From DASXHD01 sp038239005 (GTDB taxonomy: Bacteria; Myxococcota_A; Polyangia; Polyangiales; Polyangiaceae): DNA of 64,000 bases. The stretch covers positions 48,916 to 112,915 of the forward strand of contig JBBSFE010000006.1 of NCBI GenBank assembly GCA_038239005.1. Reading direction: 5' to 3'. Both the position numbers and the translations under genes were made by a program. How positions within the stretch are numbered: the stretch's first letter is position 1; each line of letters begins with the position of its first letter. The notes below the pieces were generated by a model that saw only the letters and a list, made by a program, of their open reading frames with translations, was not told where the DNA came from and did no database searches. This document shows, piece after piece, positions 1-8,367 of this stretch.

Positions 1-302
1 GTGATGTCCGTGATTTGGAGCGTGGTGAACGGCTGACGATGCCCGTTCTTGCGGCGGTAGTTTTTGCGACGGCGGAACTTGAAGATGATGAGCTTCTCGC
101 CGCGACCGTGCTCGAGGATCTTCGCTGCGACCGTGGCGCCCGCGACGAGCGGCTTGCCGAGCTTGACGGATTCGCCGCCGAGCATGAGGACCTGATCGAG
201 GTTGATGGTGGCGCCAATTTCGCCTTCGAGCTTCTCGACGAAGATCTTGTCTCCGGATTTGACTCGATACTGCTTTCCGCCCGTTTTGATGACCGCGTAC
301 AT
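1..302 (-). CDS. rplU: 50S ribosomal protein L21 (3' end cut by window)
   Basis: The minus-strand translation begins MYAVIKTGGKQYRVKSGD, the standard N-terminus of bacterial L21, and ends in the basic block FKFRRRKNYRRKNGHRQ that binds 23S rRNA. About 100 residues are visible, and L21 is usually 100-105 residues, so only the last few residues lie outside the window. The ATG at 302 has a GAGGG ribosome-binding sequence just upstream. In most bacteria rplU is followed by rpmA, which would lie beyond coordinate 1. The identification is secure. Confidence 0.97.
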   Translation of the reverse strand, partial: MYAVIKTGGKQYRVKSGDKIFVEKLEGEIGATINLDQVLMLGGESVKLGKPLVAGATVAAKILEHGRGEKLIIFKFRRRKNYRRKNGHRQPFTTLQITDI

Positions 303-419
303 GATTCCCTCTTCAGTGTTGCTGACCGTCGCGAGGCGCCGGCAGCGGGGGACGCGGGAGTATACGGATGCGACTTCGATTGTAAAGTGCGTAGGCGCGT
401 CCCTTGCTACGCTTGGGGT

Positions 420-1055
420 ATGGCGTGGTCTCAGCTCCGAATCACCGCGTGTTTCCTGCTAGTTGCGTGTAGCGCCCAAGACCCAGGGGTGGAAGGTTTA
501 ACCAGGGGTGAGTTCAAAGACGGGGGCTCATCGCTCGATGGGGCCAAGTCCGACTCGGGTTCCAAAGACGGCAGCGCTGATGGAAGCACGACCGACGGCG
601 GCGACGGGAGCGCTTCGGCGACGGCATTCACCGGTGCTGGTGCGTGGGCGACAGGAAAACCCGCCACGAGCGCCGTGACATTTCACGCGAACAACAGTGT
701 CGGTGTGGTGCCAGGCAAGGACCAGGATTGTCTCAGCTGCCACAAGATGGCCGGGTCTGGGCCGCAGTTCTTGTTCGCGGGCACCATCTTCCAAGACATG
801 AACGGCACGACGCCAGCGGTCGACAAAGAAGTCCGCGTCCGCGGAACCGACGGCAAAGCGTACAGCACGCACTCCGACGCCGACGGCAACTTCTGGTACT
901 TGCCGGCCGTGGGCGAATCGATCGCCTTCCCCGCGCAATCCGGCGCGCGCGACGCGACCAACACCTCTCTCATGGTGGCCGCCATCACCGCCTCGAGCTG
1001 CAACGCCGGCGGCTGCCACGACGGCACGACCCAGAAGTACCTCCACCTCCCCTAA
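420..1055 (+). CDS. Lipoprotein with two heme-type cysteine motifs and a beta-sandwich middle
   Basis: This 211-residue exported lipoprotein has a signal peptide ending in the lipobox LVAC, followed by an Asp/Ser/Gly-rich linker typical of myxobacterial surface lipoproteins. The folded part has a canonical CLSCH motif, then FAGTIF, a segment ending in DADGNFWYLP that resembles a CarboxypepD_reg or transthyretin-like strand pattern, and a second motif CNAGGCH (CX4CH). The minus-strand gene at 46025-46522 has the same order (CLTCH, GGTIY, AGNFYI, CASCH), so the two look paralogous. I infer an envelope c-type cytochrome. Heme attachment is not proven, and the second motif is non-canonical. The ATG at 420 fits the signal peptide; a longer upstream frame would overlap rplU. 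Confidence 0.8.
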   Translation: MAWSQLRITACFLLVACSAQDPGVEGLTRGEFKDGGSSLDGAKSDSGSKDGSADGSTTDGGDGSASATAFTGAGAWATGKPATSAVTFHANNSVGVVPGKDQDCLSCHKMAGSGPQFLFAGTIFQDMNGTTPAVDKEVRVRGTDGKAYSTHSDADGNFWYLPAVGESIAFPAQSGARDATNTSLMVAAITASSCNAGGCHDGTTQKYLHLP

Positions 1056-1066
1056 GTCGAACGCAG

Positions 1067-1188
1067 CCTAAGACAGCCGCCAAGGCGCCAGAAGAGAAGA
1101 AGATGGGTTCAAACCGCACGTAACGCGCGGTTTGAACCAACTCTCTTCTCGTCTGCTGGCGCCTTGGCGCCTTGGCGGCTGTCTTAGG
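1067..1188. repeat. Large intergenic inverted repeat made of two copies of a dispersed element
   Basis: The left arm (1067-1098) reads CCTAAGACAGCCGCCAAGG and continues into GCGCCAGAAGAGAAG. The right arm (about 1143-1188) is its reverse complement, with one extra GGCGCCTT unit. Between them is a 12-bp perfect stem, GGTTCAAACCGC at 1106-1117 pairing with 1127-1138 around a 9-nt loop. The whole could fold into one long hairpin. Single copies of the same arm occur at 11601-11640 and 63787-63830. It lies between two genes read in the same direction, so it could also end transcription of the lipoprotein gene. Confidence 0.85.
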
Positions 1189-1230
1189 ATGGGCATCGCG
1201 CGGTTGTGTTGGAGTATGGTGCGGCCGCCG

Positions 1231-2835
1231 ATGGGAGCCGGGTACCTTGCGATTGTTTTGCATGCGCATTTGCCGTTTGTGCGGCATCCCGAGCATGAGA
1301 GGCATCTGGAGGAGCGCTGGTTTTACGAGGCGCTGATCGAGTGTTACTTGCCGCTCGTCGACATGCTCGACCGGCTCGCGCGCGATGAGGTGCCCGTCGC
1401 GATGACGATGAGCCTCACGCCGCCTCTCGCGGCGATGATGCGCGACGAGCTTTTGCGGAAGCGCTTCGAGGGGCACCTCTCACGCATGGAGGCGCTCGCA
1501 GAAAAAGAAATGAAGCGCCTCTACGGCGACGCGGAGCTTGCGCCGCTCGCCACGTTTTATCGCGAGGAGATGGCGCGCGTTCGCGCTGTGTGGGAGCGAC
1601 ACGACGGCGACGTGATTGGTGCACTCTGCAAGCATTGGGATGCCGGCCGCATCGAGCTTCTCACCTGCTCCGCGACGCACTGCTACTTGCCCGGCATGCT
1701 GCGCGAGCCCGGCGGCATTCGCGCGCAGCTCGAGCTCGGCATGGATGGGTTCGAAGCGCTCGTCGGGCGCCGGCCCCTCGGCATGTGGCTGCCCGAGTGC
1801 GCGTACCACCCCGACATCGACAGCGCACTCGCCGGTGCTGGCGTGCGCTTCACGATCCTCGACACGCATGGCGTCGTTCGCGCGCGACCGCAGCCGCCGT
1901 TCGGCGAGCACGCACCGATTCTCTCGCCCGGTGGCGTCGCGTTCTTCGCGCGCGATCAGGAATCGAGTCGCCAAGTGTGGTCGCGCGAAGAAGGCTATCC
2001 GGGCGACGCCTACTATCGCGACTTCTACCGCGACATCGGCTTCGATCTTCCGGAGGAGCACCTCTACGGAGAAGTCGTCGGCGACGGCAACCGCTTGATG
2101 ACGGGCATCAAGTACTACCGCATCACCGGCAAGAACCTCGAGAAGCAACCTTACATCCCGCATGTCGCTAGGGCGCGCGCGTGGGAGCACGCCGGTGACT
2201 TCGTCAGAAACCGCGCAACGCAAATCGCCTATCTCTCGCGCACGATGGGCGGCGTCGCGCCGATCGTCGTTTCACCCTACGACGCCGAGCTCTTCGGTCA
2301 CTGGTGGTACGAGGGTCCCATGTTTCTCGAGGCCGTGTTCCGCCGTCTCGCGGAAGACGCGGGCGAGGTCGATCCGATCACGCTGCGCGCGTATCTCGAC
2401 AAGCATCCCGTCGCCGCAACAGCGACGCCGAGCGCGTCGTCGTGGGGCGCGGGCGGTTACGGCGAAGTGTGGGTCGGCCCGAAGAGCGCATGGGTCTGGC
2501 GCCACGTGCATCACGCAACGCGCTACGCATCATGGCTCGTACAACGGCATCGCGGCGCAACGGGCGTGCGCGGGCGCGCGCTCGATCAAATCGTTCGCGA
2601 GCTCTTGCTCCTTCAATCGAGCGATTGGCCGTTCATTCTCCACACCGGCACTTCCAGCGGTTATGCGCTCGCGCGCATTCAAGCGCACGATCATCGGTTG
2701 CGCCGCCTCGCGCACATCCTCGAATCGGATGCCGTGCCGTCCGCCGATGAAACGAAATGGATCGACGACGTCTGCGCGCGCGACAACTTCTTGTGGCAGC
2801 TCGAAGGCGAAACGCTCCGAGCGCCCTTCGACTGA
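1231..2835 (+). CDS. GH57 1,4-alpha-glucan branching enzyme
   Basis: This 534-residue glycoside hydrolase family 57 enzyme (with DUF1957-type C-terminus) transfers alpha-1,4-glucan segments to make alpha-1,6 branches in glycogen in the cytoplasm. It starts with the family signature YLAIVLHAHLPFVRHPEHE (residues 5-23). The catalytic nucleophile is expected at Glu189 in WLPECAY and the acid at Asp351 in VSPYDAELFGHWWYEGP. The open frame extends upstream to 1132, but that part runs through the repeat, so I chose ATG 1231; ATG 1216 and GTG 1219, just after a GGAG, are alternatives. The function call is firm at family level; branching versus amylase activity is inferred from the DUF1957-like organisation. 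Confidence 0.9.
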   Translation: MGAGYLAIVLHAHLPFVRHPEHERHLEERWFYEALIECYLPLVDMLDRLARDEVPVAMTMSLTPPLAAMMRDELLRKRFEGHLSRMEALAEKEMKRLYGDAELAPLATFYREEMARVRAVWERHDGDVIGALCKHWDAGRIELLTCSATHCYLPGMLREPGGIRAQLELGMDGFEALVGRRPLGMWLPECAYHPDIDSALAGAGVRFTILDTHGVVRARPQPPFGEHAPILSPGGVAFFARDQESSRQVWSREEGYPGDAYYRDFYRDIGFDLPEEHLYGEVVGDGNRLMTGIKYYRITGKNLEKQPYIPHVARARAWEHAGDFVRNRATQIAYLSRTMGGVAPIVVSPYDAELFGHWWYEGPMFLEAVFRRLAEDAGEVDPITLRAYLDKHPVAATATPSASSWGAGGYGEVWVGPKSAWVWRHVHHATRYASWLVQRHRGATGVRGRALDQIVRELLLLQSSDWPFILHTGTSSGYALARIQAHDHRLRRLAHILESDAVPSADETKWIDDVCARDNFLWQLEGETLRAPFD

Positions 2836-2860
2836 TTAACAAGATACCATCGACCGAGCC

Positions 2861-3757
2861 GTGAAACTCGAAGGCACCTACACCGCGCTCGTCACTCCAT
2901 TTTCCGCCGACGGCGCAATCGATTGGCCTGCGTTCGATCGTGTGATCGACGATCAGCTCGCCGGCAACATCACCGGGCTCGTTCCCTGCGGAACGACCGG
3001 CGAGAGCCCTGCGCTTTCTTCCGAAGAGCAACGCGACGTCATCACGCGAACGGTCGCACGCGCAAAGGGCAAAGCGTCGGTGATCGCAGGCGCGGGCTCG
3101 AGCAGCACCGCACACGCCATCGACCTCGCAAAGCAAGCCGAGCGCGCTGGCGCCGACGCCGTGATGATCGTCGTGCCGTACTACAACAAGCCGACCCAAG
3201 AAGGGCTCGTCCGCCACTTCGTCGGCGTTGCGAAATCCGTCGCGTGTCCTGTCGTCATCTACAACATCCCTGGCCGCAGCGGCGTCGACCTTGGCGTCTC
3301 CGCGATGGCGCAAATCTGCGACGCCGCAACCAACGTCGTCGCGACGAAAGAAGCCACGGGCAACGTCGTGCGCGCGCAGCAGCTCGCAGTTCGCTTCGGC
3401 GATCGCCTCGTTGTCGTCTCCGGAGACGACGCACTCACGCTTCCGATGATCGCCGTTGGCGCGCGCGGCGTCATCAGCGTCGCGTCGAACGTCATTCCCG
3501 GTCAGGTCGTCGCTGCAACGAAGCTGGCGCTCTCGGGCGATCTCGCGCGCGCGCGCGCCGCACACTTGCGCCTGCTCCCTCTCTACGATGCGCTCTTCAT
3601 CGAGCCCGGTGTCGCATCGGCGAAAGCGATCCTCGCGAAGCGCGGTATCTGCTCCGACATCTTGCGCGAGCCGATGACGCCGCTCGGTGACATCGCGCGT
3701 CGCGTCGTGCTTGCTGCGTTCGAAGCCGTGAAGACCGCGAACGAGGCGAGCGCGTGA
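2861..3757 (+). CDS. dapA: 4-hydroxy-tetrahydrodipicolinate synthase
   Basis: DapA condenses pyruvate with aspartate semialdehyde, the first committed step of lysine and meso-diaminopimelate synthesis. The 298-residue TIM barrel shows GTTGES (44-49), Tyr134 in VIYNIPGRSG and the Schiff-base lysine Lys163 in VATKEATG. Length and all key residues are normal. The GTG start at 2861 gives the expected N-terminus VKLEGTYTALVTPF. The gene lies 25 bases after the branching-enzyme gene and its stop overlaps the dapB start by 4 nt (GTGA), so dapA and dapB are translationally coupled. Confidence 0.97.
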   Translation: MKLEGTYTALVTPFSADGAIDWPAFDRVIDDQLAGNITGLVPCGTTGESPALSSEEQRDVITRTVARAKGKASVIAGAGSSSTAHAIDLAKQAERAGADAVMIVVPYYNKPTQEGLVRHFVGVAKSVACPVVIYNIPGRSGVDLGVSAMAQICDAATNVVATKEATGNVVRAQQLAVRFGDRLVVVSGDDALTLPMIAVGARGVISVASNVIPGQVVAATKLALSGDLARARAAHLRLLPLYDALFIEPGVASAKAILAKRGICSDILREPMTPLGDIARRVVLAAFEAVKTANEASA

Positions 3758-4476
3758 CGCCCATTGCCATCCTCGGGGCGCGGGGTCGCATGGGGCGCGC
3801 GCTCGTTCGTCTTGCGCCCGAGCACGAGACGCAGGTCGTTCTGTCAATCGATGCGGGCGAAGGCGATCTCGGATCGCTCGGAAATTCAGGCGCGAAAGTG
3901 CTCGTCGATTTTTCGTCGCCCGCCATCGCCGCCGAAGCCGCGCGCGCATGTGCATCCGCCGGCGTCGCTCTCGTGAGCGGAACCACCGGCCTCGACGACG
4001 CCGCAAAGAAGGCACTCGACGACGCCGCGCGGCAGGTCCCGGTGCTTTGGGAGCCCAACATGAGCGTGGGTCTCTTCGTGCTGGCGGATGTCGTTCGCCG
4101 CGCCCTCGAGATGCTCGGCGAAGGCTTCGACGTCGAGATCGTCGAAACGCATCACGCCATGAAGGTCGACGCACCCAGTGGCACGGCGCTTCGCCTTGCA
4201 GAGATCATCCGCGAAACACGCGGCGGTGAAATCGTCACGGGCCGCAGCGGCAAACCCGGCACACGCAAGCGCGACGAAGTGGGCGTGCTCGCGATTCGCG
4301 GCGGCGACGTCGTCGGCGATCACGTCGTGCACTTCCTCGGAAGCGGCGAGCGCCTCGAGCTCACGCACCGCGCGACGAGCCGCGACGTCTTCGCAGTCGG
4401 CGCTCTCCGCGCAGCCGCGTGGATCGCGGGCAAACCCGCAGGCCGCTACGGCCTCACCGATGTCCTCAAAAAGTAA
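3754..4476 (+). CDS. dapB: 4-hydroxy-tetrahydrodipicolinate reductase
   Basis: DapB reduces the DapA product with NAD(P)H in the lysine/diaminopimelate pathway. The 240-residue protein has the dinucleotide-binding GARGRMG (8-14), GTTG (76-79) and the catalytic signature ETHHAMKVDAPSGTA (131-145), with the paired His residues and the catalytic Lys137 present. The start is a GTG within the dapA stop. Its 3' end overlaps the converging gene on the minus strand by 11 bp (4466-4476). Confidence 0.97.
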   Translation: MTPIAILGARGRMGRALVRLAPEHETQVVLSIDAGEGDLGSLGNSGAKVLVDFSSPAIAAEAARACASAGVALVSGTTGLDDAAKKALDDAARQVPVLWEPNMSVGLFVLADVVRRALEMLGEGFDVEIVETHHAMKVDAPSGTALRLAEIIRETRGGEIVTGRSGKPGTRKRDEVGVLAIRGGDVVGDHVVHFLGSGERLELTHRATSRDVFAVGALRAAAWIAGKPAGRYGLTDVLKK

Positions 4477-5641
4477 GTAGCGCGGATACGCCGCCGCCGC
4501 CGGGGCCGAATGTCGGCAGGATGCGAAGTGCCATGGGAGGCGGCGCGCCTTCTTCTTTGGGCTTGTCGCTGATGACGAGCACGACGCCGACGATGCCGAG
4601 CGCAACTGCCGCGCCTCCGAGCGCCCAACCGATGGGCCACACCGTGTTCGCGGTGCTGCGCGACCCGCATGCGTCGCGGTTCGAGACGTTGTTTGCGGTT
4701 GGGTATGCGGCTTGGCTCGCGGGGCTCGTGCAGAGATCGGTGATGGTGCTCGGAACGCCGCTCGCGTAGTTGTGCCACGTGCTCGAATCGCTCGCGTAGA
4801 GAACACCCGTGACGACCGCGCCGATCGCCGCTGCGCCAGCGACGGCGAGCGTGACGAATCCGATGACGCGTTTGGGATGCCCGGGCTTCGACGGCTCGAC
4901 CGGAACGACCGCGTTGGCTTTCATGTCGAACGTGAGATCGCTCTCGACGTTGACGACGACGTTCACGGTTTGTGGCGTCCCCGTGTACCCGTCGGATTGA
5001 ACTTCGATCGAGTGCGAGCCGGACCCGACCTGAATCGTGGCCATACCGCCCGTGAGCTTGGTGATGGGTTTGCCATCGACGATGATCGTGCCGACTTGCG
5101 CGCCCGTGACTTTGATCACGACGGTGCCTTGCGTCGACTGACCCGTGAGTCGATCGAAGAGCTGCACGGCGATGCGCTTGAGGGCGTCGTCGTTCTGATC
5201 TTTGAGGTTGTCGCTGAAGTTTTCTTTGGCGACCTGCTCGGGCTTGCCGCGCGTCCAGAGGTGAACCTCGGCGACGACTTGGTGAGCGAGCGACGATTTG
5301 ACGACATTGCCCCAGAAGAAGCGATCGGTCTTCAATTGGTCACCGATGCGCTGCAAGCACGCCGAATCCGGCCGACTGGGACACTTGAGCGCGGGCAGCA
5401 ACGTCGATAGCGATTGGTTCGATTCCGCGAGCAGAAGCGACGGCGTCATGCGCACGCGTTGCCGCATGGCTGCCGTGAGAGCGTCGGCCTGATCTTCGCT
5501 TGCGTCGTCCGAGTCGAGCGCGATGACGTGCACCGTCACCGGCTTCTGGGCGAGCGCCACCGTCGGCAGAAGGAGCACCATCACAGCGACGAGAAGCGAC
5601 CAAGCAGCCGCGCGCGCGGCCTTAGCACCGGGACAACCCAT
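4466..5641 (-). CDS. Exported PEGA-like membrane-anchored protein
   Basis: The protein has about 391 residues. The N-terminus is a signal peptide ending around PTVALAQ. A periplasmic domain follows (QRVRMTPSLLLAESN, then DRFFWGNVVKSSLAHQVVAEV, like the TolB-N/CsgG-type folds seen in this group). Next is a PEGA-like beta domain (VGTIIVDGKPITKLTGG). Two hydrophobic helices (FVTLAVAGAAAIGAVVTG and WALGGAAVALGIVGVVLVI) follow. The specific role is unknown; proteins of this build are abundant in Polyangia. The start could instead be GTG 5668, which has an AAGG upstream. It is divergent from rsmD and converges on dapB. Confidence 0.75.
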   Translation of the reverse strand: MGCPGAKAARAAAWSLLVAVMVLLLPTVALAQKPVTVHVIALDSDDASEDQADALTAAMRQRVRMTPSLLLAESNQSLSTLLPALKCPSRPDSACLQRIGDQLKTDRFFWGNVVKSSLAHQVVAEVHLWTRGKPEQVAKENFSDNLKDQNDDALKRIAVQLFDRLTGQSTQGTVVIKVTGAQVGTIIVDGKPITKLTGGMATIQVGSGSHSIEVQSDGYTGTPQTVNVVVNVESDLTFDMKANAVVPVEPSKPGHPKRVIGFVTLAVAGAAAIGAVVTGVLYASDSSTWHNYASGVPSTITDLCTSPASQAAYPTANNVSNRDACGSRSTANTVWPIGWALGGAAVALGIVGVVLVISDKPKEEGAPPPMALRILPTFGPGGGGVSALLTF

Positions 5642-5698
5642 GAGAGCCAGCGTAACGCGATCCAGCACGCCTTATCAATGATGCTACAAACGCTGGCG

Positions 5699-6271
5699 AT
5701 GCGGATTTGCGCCGGAATTCATCGTTCACGCCAGCTCACGGCTCCCCGTGGCACGATCACGCGGCCAACGTCGGATCGCGTTCGCGAGGCTCTTTTTTCG
5801 ATGCTTCACGTGCGCGGCGTCGTCGTGGGCGCCCGTGTGGTCGATCTCTATGCTGGCACCGGCGCGCTCGGGCTCGAGGCTCTTTCACGCGGGGCCGCGT
5901 TCGCGACGTTCGTCGAATCGGACCGGCGCGCGCTGGAAGCGCTCACGCGCAACATCGATGTGCTTCGCGAGCGGCCACGTTCGCGCGTCGTCTTTCAACC
6001 GGCGCAGCTCGCTGCCACCACTCTCGCAGGCGACGAAGCGTCGCTGGTCTTTTGCGACCCTCCTTATGCCGACGTCGCGTCGGGTGCGGTCGCCAAGATC
6101 CTCCTCGCATTCACTGAACACCAGGGTACGCGCGCGGGCGCGACGCTCGTTCTCGAGCACGCCACGCGTGATGCGCCGGGCCTCGATGCTGCGCGCTTTC
6201 GCAGCACGGAACAGCGCGCTTATGGCGACACAACGCTGACCTTTTACGATGTGATTGCGCCCGCGCTTTGA
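5699..6271 (+). CDS. rsmD: 16S rRNA (guanine966-N2)-methyltransferase RsmD
   Basis: RsmD methylates G966 of 16S rRNA during 30S assembly using S-adenosylmethionine. The 190-residue protein begins MRICAGIHRSRQLTAPRG and continues TRPTSDRVREALFSML, the family hallmark. SAM binding is at YAGTGALGLEAL (51-62), and the catalytic (D/N)PPY is CDPPYAD (119-125). Length is normal. The ATG at 5699 reproduces the conserved N-terminus; the open frame further upstream overlaps the divergent gene and is not coding. The ending DTTLTFYDV is also typical. Confidence 0.95.
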   Translation: MRICAGIHRSRQLTAPRGTITRPTSDRVREALFSMLHVRGVVVGARVVDLYAGTGALGLEALSRGAAFATFVESDRRALEALTRNIDVLRERPRSRVVFQPAQLAATTLAGDEASLVFCDPPYADVASGAVAKILLAFTEHQGTRAGATLVLEHATRDAPGLDAARFRSTEQRAYGDTTLTFYDVIAPAL

Positions 6272-6293
6272 CGGTATACTCTCGGCGCACTTC

Positions 6294-6911
6294 ATGAGCT
6301 CCCTTCCGCCCCCGTCGCAATCGGGCGTCCCTCCGCAGGGCAACAACAACGCGATGTACATCGGGCTATTGCTCGTGCTCCTGCTCGGCGTGGGCGGCAT
6401 CGTCGCGTGGAAGATGACGAGCAAAGCTCCGGAACCGATCGCCACCACGCCCATTGCGACCGGCTCGTTGTCCGCGAAACCCATCAACACACTCATCGAC
6501 GAAGTGCCCTTGCCTCCGCCGATCATCGACGCTGGTCCCTCGATATCGCCGACGTACACGGGCGGCGGCGGTGGTGATGTCTGCTCGTACAACGCGTGCG
6601 GGGGCAACGTCGCGGCCGGCAGCGACACCGAGCGCGGCCTCCAGATGCTCGCGCGCCAGACGCGCCGCAAGTGCTACGACCCCGCCCTCGGAAACGATCC
6701 GTCGCTTCAGGGCCACGTCAAAGTTCACATGAAGATCGCATCGAACGGCCAAATCTGCGCGGCGAGCGTCGCCAGCAACGACATGTCGAACGCAACCGTT
6801 GGCGAGTGCGCTGCGCGCATGCTGCTTTCGTCGGGGCACGTTCCGCCGCCGAAGGGCGGCTGCGTCAACCTCGACTTCCCACTGAACTTCGTTCCGATGG
6901 GGCAGCACTGA
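6294..6911 (+). CDS. AgmX/PglI-type C-terminal domain protein, single membrane anchor
   Basis: This 205-residue protein has a Pro-rich cytoplasmic tip, one transmembrane helix (AMYIGLLLVLLLGVGGIVAW, about 21-40), a flexible linker with a poly-Gly run, and a periplasmic TonB-like domain. That domain resembles the AgmX/PglI C-terminal domain: RKCYDPALGNDPSLQGHVKV, then IASNGQICAASVASND and FPLNFVP. Related domains occur in myxobacterial gliding and secretion proteins; the precise function here is unknown. It lies 22 bases after rsmD, and a small lipoprotein gene begins 1 base after its stop. Confidence 0.8.
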   Translation: MSSLPPPSQSGVPPQGNNNAMYIGLLLVLLLGVGGIVAWKMTSKAPEPIATTPIATGSLSAKPINTLIDEVPLPPPIIDAGPSISPTYTGGGGGDVCSYNACGGNVAAGSDTERGLQMLARQTRRKCYDPALGNDPSLQGHVKVHMKIASNGQICAASVASNDMSNATVGECAARMLLSSGHVPPPKGGCVNLDFPLNFVPMGQH

Positions 6912-6912
6912 G

Positions 6913-7110
6913 ATGCGTTTCGTCATCGTGACCATCGCCACAGCCGTGGTTCTCACCGCGTGCGTCGACGGCAAGACTCCCGATTGCACGACACCCGACA
7001 GCGGTTGCTTTCCCGGCGATGGCGGCAATCCCGCTGACAGCGGTAGCCAAGCGGACGCGAGTGATGCAAGCTTCGATGTGGGCTCTCCGGTCGATTCATC
7101 GGCCGATTGA
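6913..7110 (+). CDS. Small lipoprotein with Asp/Ser-rich tail
   Basis: This is a 65-residue protein. The signal peptide MRFVIVTIATAVVLTAC ends in the lipobox LTAC, leaving a mature tail of about 49 residues that is mostly Asp, Ser, Gly, Ala and Pro (DSGCFPGDGG, DASDASFD). There is no recognisable folded domain. The tail matches the linker sequences after the lipobox of other lipoproteins in this window, so it may be a free linker or the remnant of a longer lipoprotein. It starts 1 nt after the preceding gene and is probably co-transcribed. Confidence 0.7.
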   Translation: MRFVIVTIATAVVLTACVDGKTPDCTTPDSGCFPGDGGNPADSGSQADASDASFDVGSPVDSSAD

Positions 7111-7135
7111 GTCCTTCGCGAAGCTCGAGAACCGC

Positions 7136-8365
7136 GTGCCCGACGACGACGACGACAAGCTCCGGCCACCTACTTCGTTTCGGACGACACGTCCGCCGCC
7201 GGGCGAACAAGCGCCAACGACTCCGAATCCGAGCACGTTTGTTCCGCGCACGACGCAGCGCATGCAAGTGCCTCCCGGTCTTCGTCCCCCGGCGTCGCAG
7301 CAGCACCCGCCGATGTCGCACCGGGGAAAAGCATCGCTCCGTCGATCGTCGCCGCTGCTCCATCTCACGCCAGTCGACTTCGATCTCGTCAACGCCGCGC
7401 GGCGCATTCTCGAAGGCTCGCTCTCGCTCGTTCCAGGAGAGCTCGTGCTCGTCATCGTCGATCGCGCGCGCGCGGATCTCGTGCCCCCGCTGATGGAAGT
7501 CGCGTCGCTCGCGGGCGCCAAGCTCGAGGTCGCCATCCTCGAGGACCTCGGCATTCGTCCGCTCAGCTCGCTTCCAAAAGCGATCGAGGATCGCCTGCCC
7601 AAAGCGCAAGCCACGGTGTTGCTCGCCGGTTTCGTCGAAGGCGAGCAAGGGATGCGGCTTCAACTGCTCGAGCGCGTGCGCGAGCTCGGCCTTCGCCACG
7701 CACACATGATTGGCGTTACACGCCGCGCGATGCTCGCCGGATTTTCCGTGGATCCTACACGCATCTTGGACGCCACCCGTGCGCTGCGCATGCGCCTTCG
7801 CCCGACGTCGACCTTGCACGCGCGTTCCGCGAACGGCACCGACCTTATAGTGAAGCTGAACCCGACATATCGGTGGGTCGAGCACGTCGGCGTCATTCGT
7901 CCGGGCCGCTGGGAGAACTTGCCTTCGGGCGAGCTCATGACTGCGCCCGATCACGTGTCGGGTATTTTCGTCTGTGATGCGAGCCTCGGCGGCCCGTATG
8001 GCGCGGCGGCTGGGCTCCTCACGCGAAACCCACTTCGACTCGAGATCGAAGACAGCACGGTCAAGACCTTCCACTGCAACGACTCGAACGTGATGCGCGG
8101 CATCGAAACTTTTTTCGCGAACGATCGCTATTGCTCGCAGGTGGGCACGGTGGTGCTCGGCACCAACGTCGGCCTCCTCGCACCCATCGGCGAGCTCGTG
8201 TGCGATCAGAATTTGCCAGGCCTCCACATCAGCCTCGGGAGCAGATTCTCCGACGTCACGGGCGCGCCACCCACGACGACCGCACAACTCTCGCTCACGA
8301 CGTCAGGCGGCGACGTCGACCTCGACGGCGCGCCGCTTCTTCGAGCCGGCCGCTATATGGTCTGA
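7136..8365 (+). CDS. M29-like (aminopeptidase T-related) protein
   Basis: The protein is about 409 residues from GTG 7136. The first ~60 residues are low-complexity (Asp run, Pro-rich). The rest follows the order of aminopeptidase T/M29-like proteins: LPSGELMTAPDHVSGIFVCD, then PLRLEIEDSTV, then GTVVLGTNVGLLAPIGE and LPGLHISLGS. M29 enzymes are two-metal exopeptidases; here some metal-ligand positions look altered, so activity is uncertain. The start is not fixed: in-frame ATGs at 7076, 7262 and 7313 are alternatives, and 7076 overlaps the preceding lipoprotein gene. truA begins 3 bases after its stop. Confidence 0.7.
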   Translation: MPDDDDDKLRPPTSFRTTRPPPGEQAPTTPNPSTFVPRTTQRMQVPPGLRPPASQQHPPMSHRGKASLRRSSPLLHLTPVDFDLVNAARRILEGSLSLVPGELVLVIVDRARADLVPPLMEVASLAGAKLEVAILEDLGIRPLSSLPKAIEDRLPKAQATVLLAGFVEGEQGMRLQLLERVRELGLRHAHMIGVTRRAMLAGFSVDPTRILDATRALRMRLRPTSTLHARSANGTDLIVKLNPTYRWVEHVGVIRPGRWENLPSGELMTAPDHVSGIFVCDASLGGPYGAAAGLLTRNPLRLEIEDSTVKTFHCNDSNVMRGIETFFANDRYCSQVGTVVLGTNVGLLAPIGELVCDQNLPGLHISLGSRFSDVTGAPPTTTAQLSLTTSGGDVDLDGAPLLRAGRYMV

Positions 8366-8367
8366 GG

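Noticed and set aside
15..419. Plus-strand extension upstream of the 420-1055 lipoprotein
   Set aside because: It is antisense to rplU; the lipoprotein signal peptide fixes the start at 420.
1132..1230. N-terminal extension of the GH57 enzyme
   Set aside because: This stretch is the dispersed repeat; conserved GH57 sequence begins at about 1240.
2633..4174. A 513-codon minus-strand frame across dapA/dapB
   Set aside because: The Arg/Ala/Asp-rich translation is typical of an antisense frame, and it runs through three well-identified plus-strand genes.
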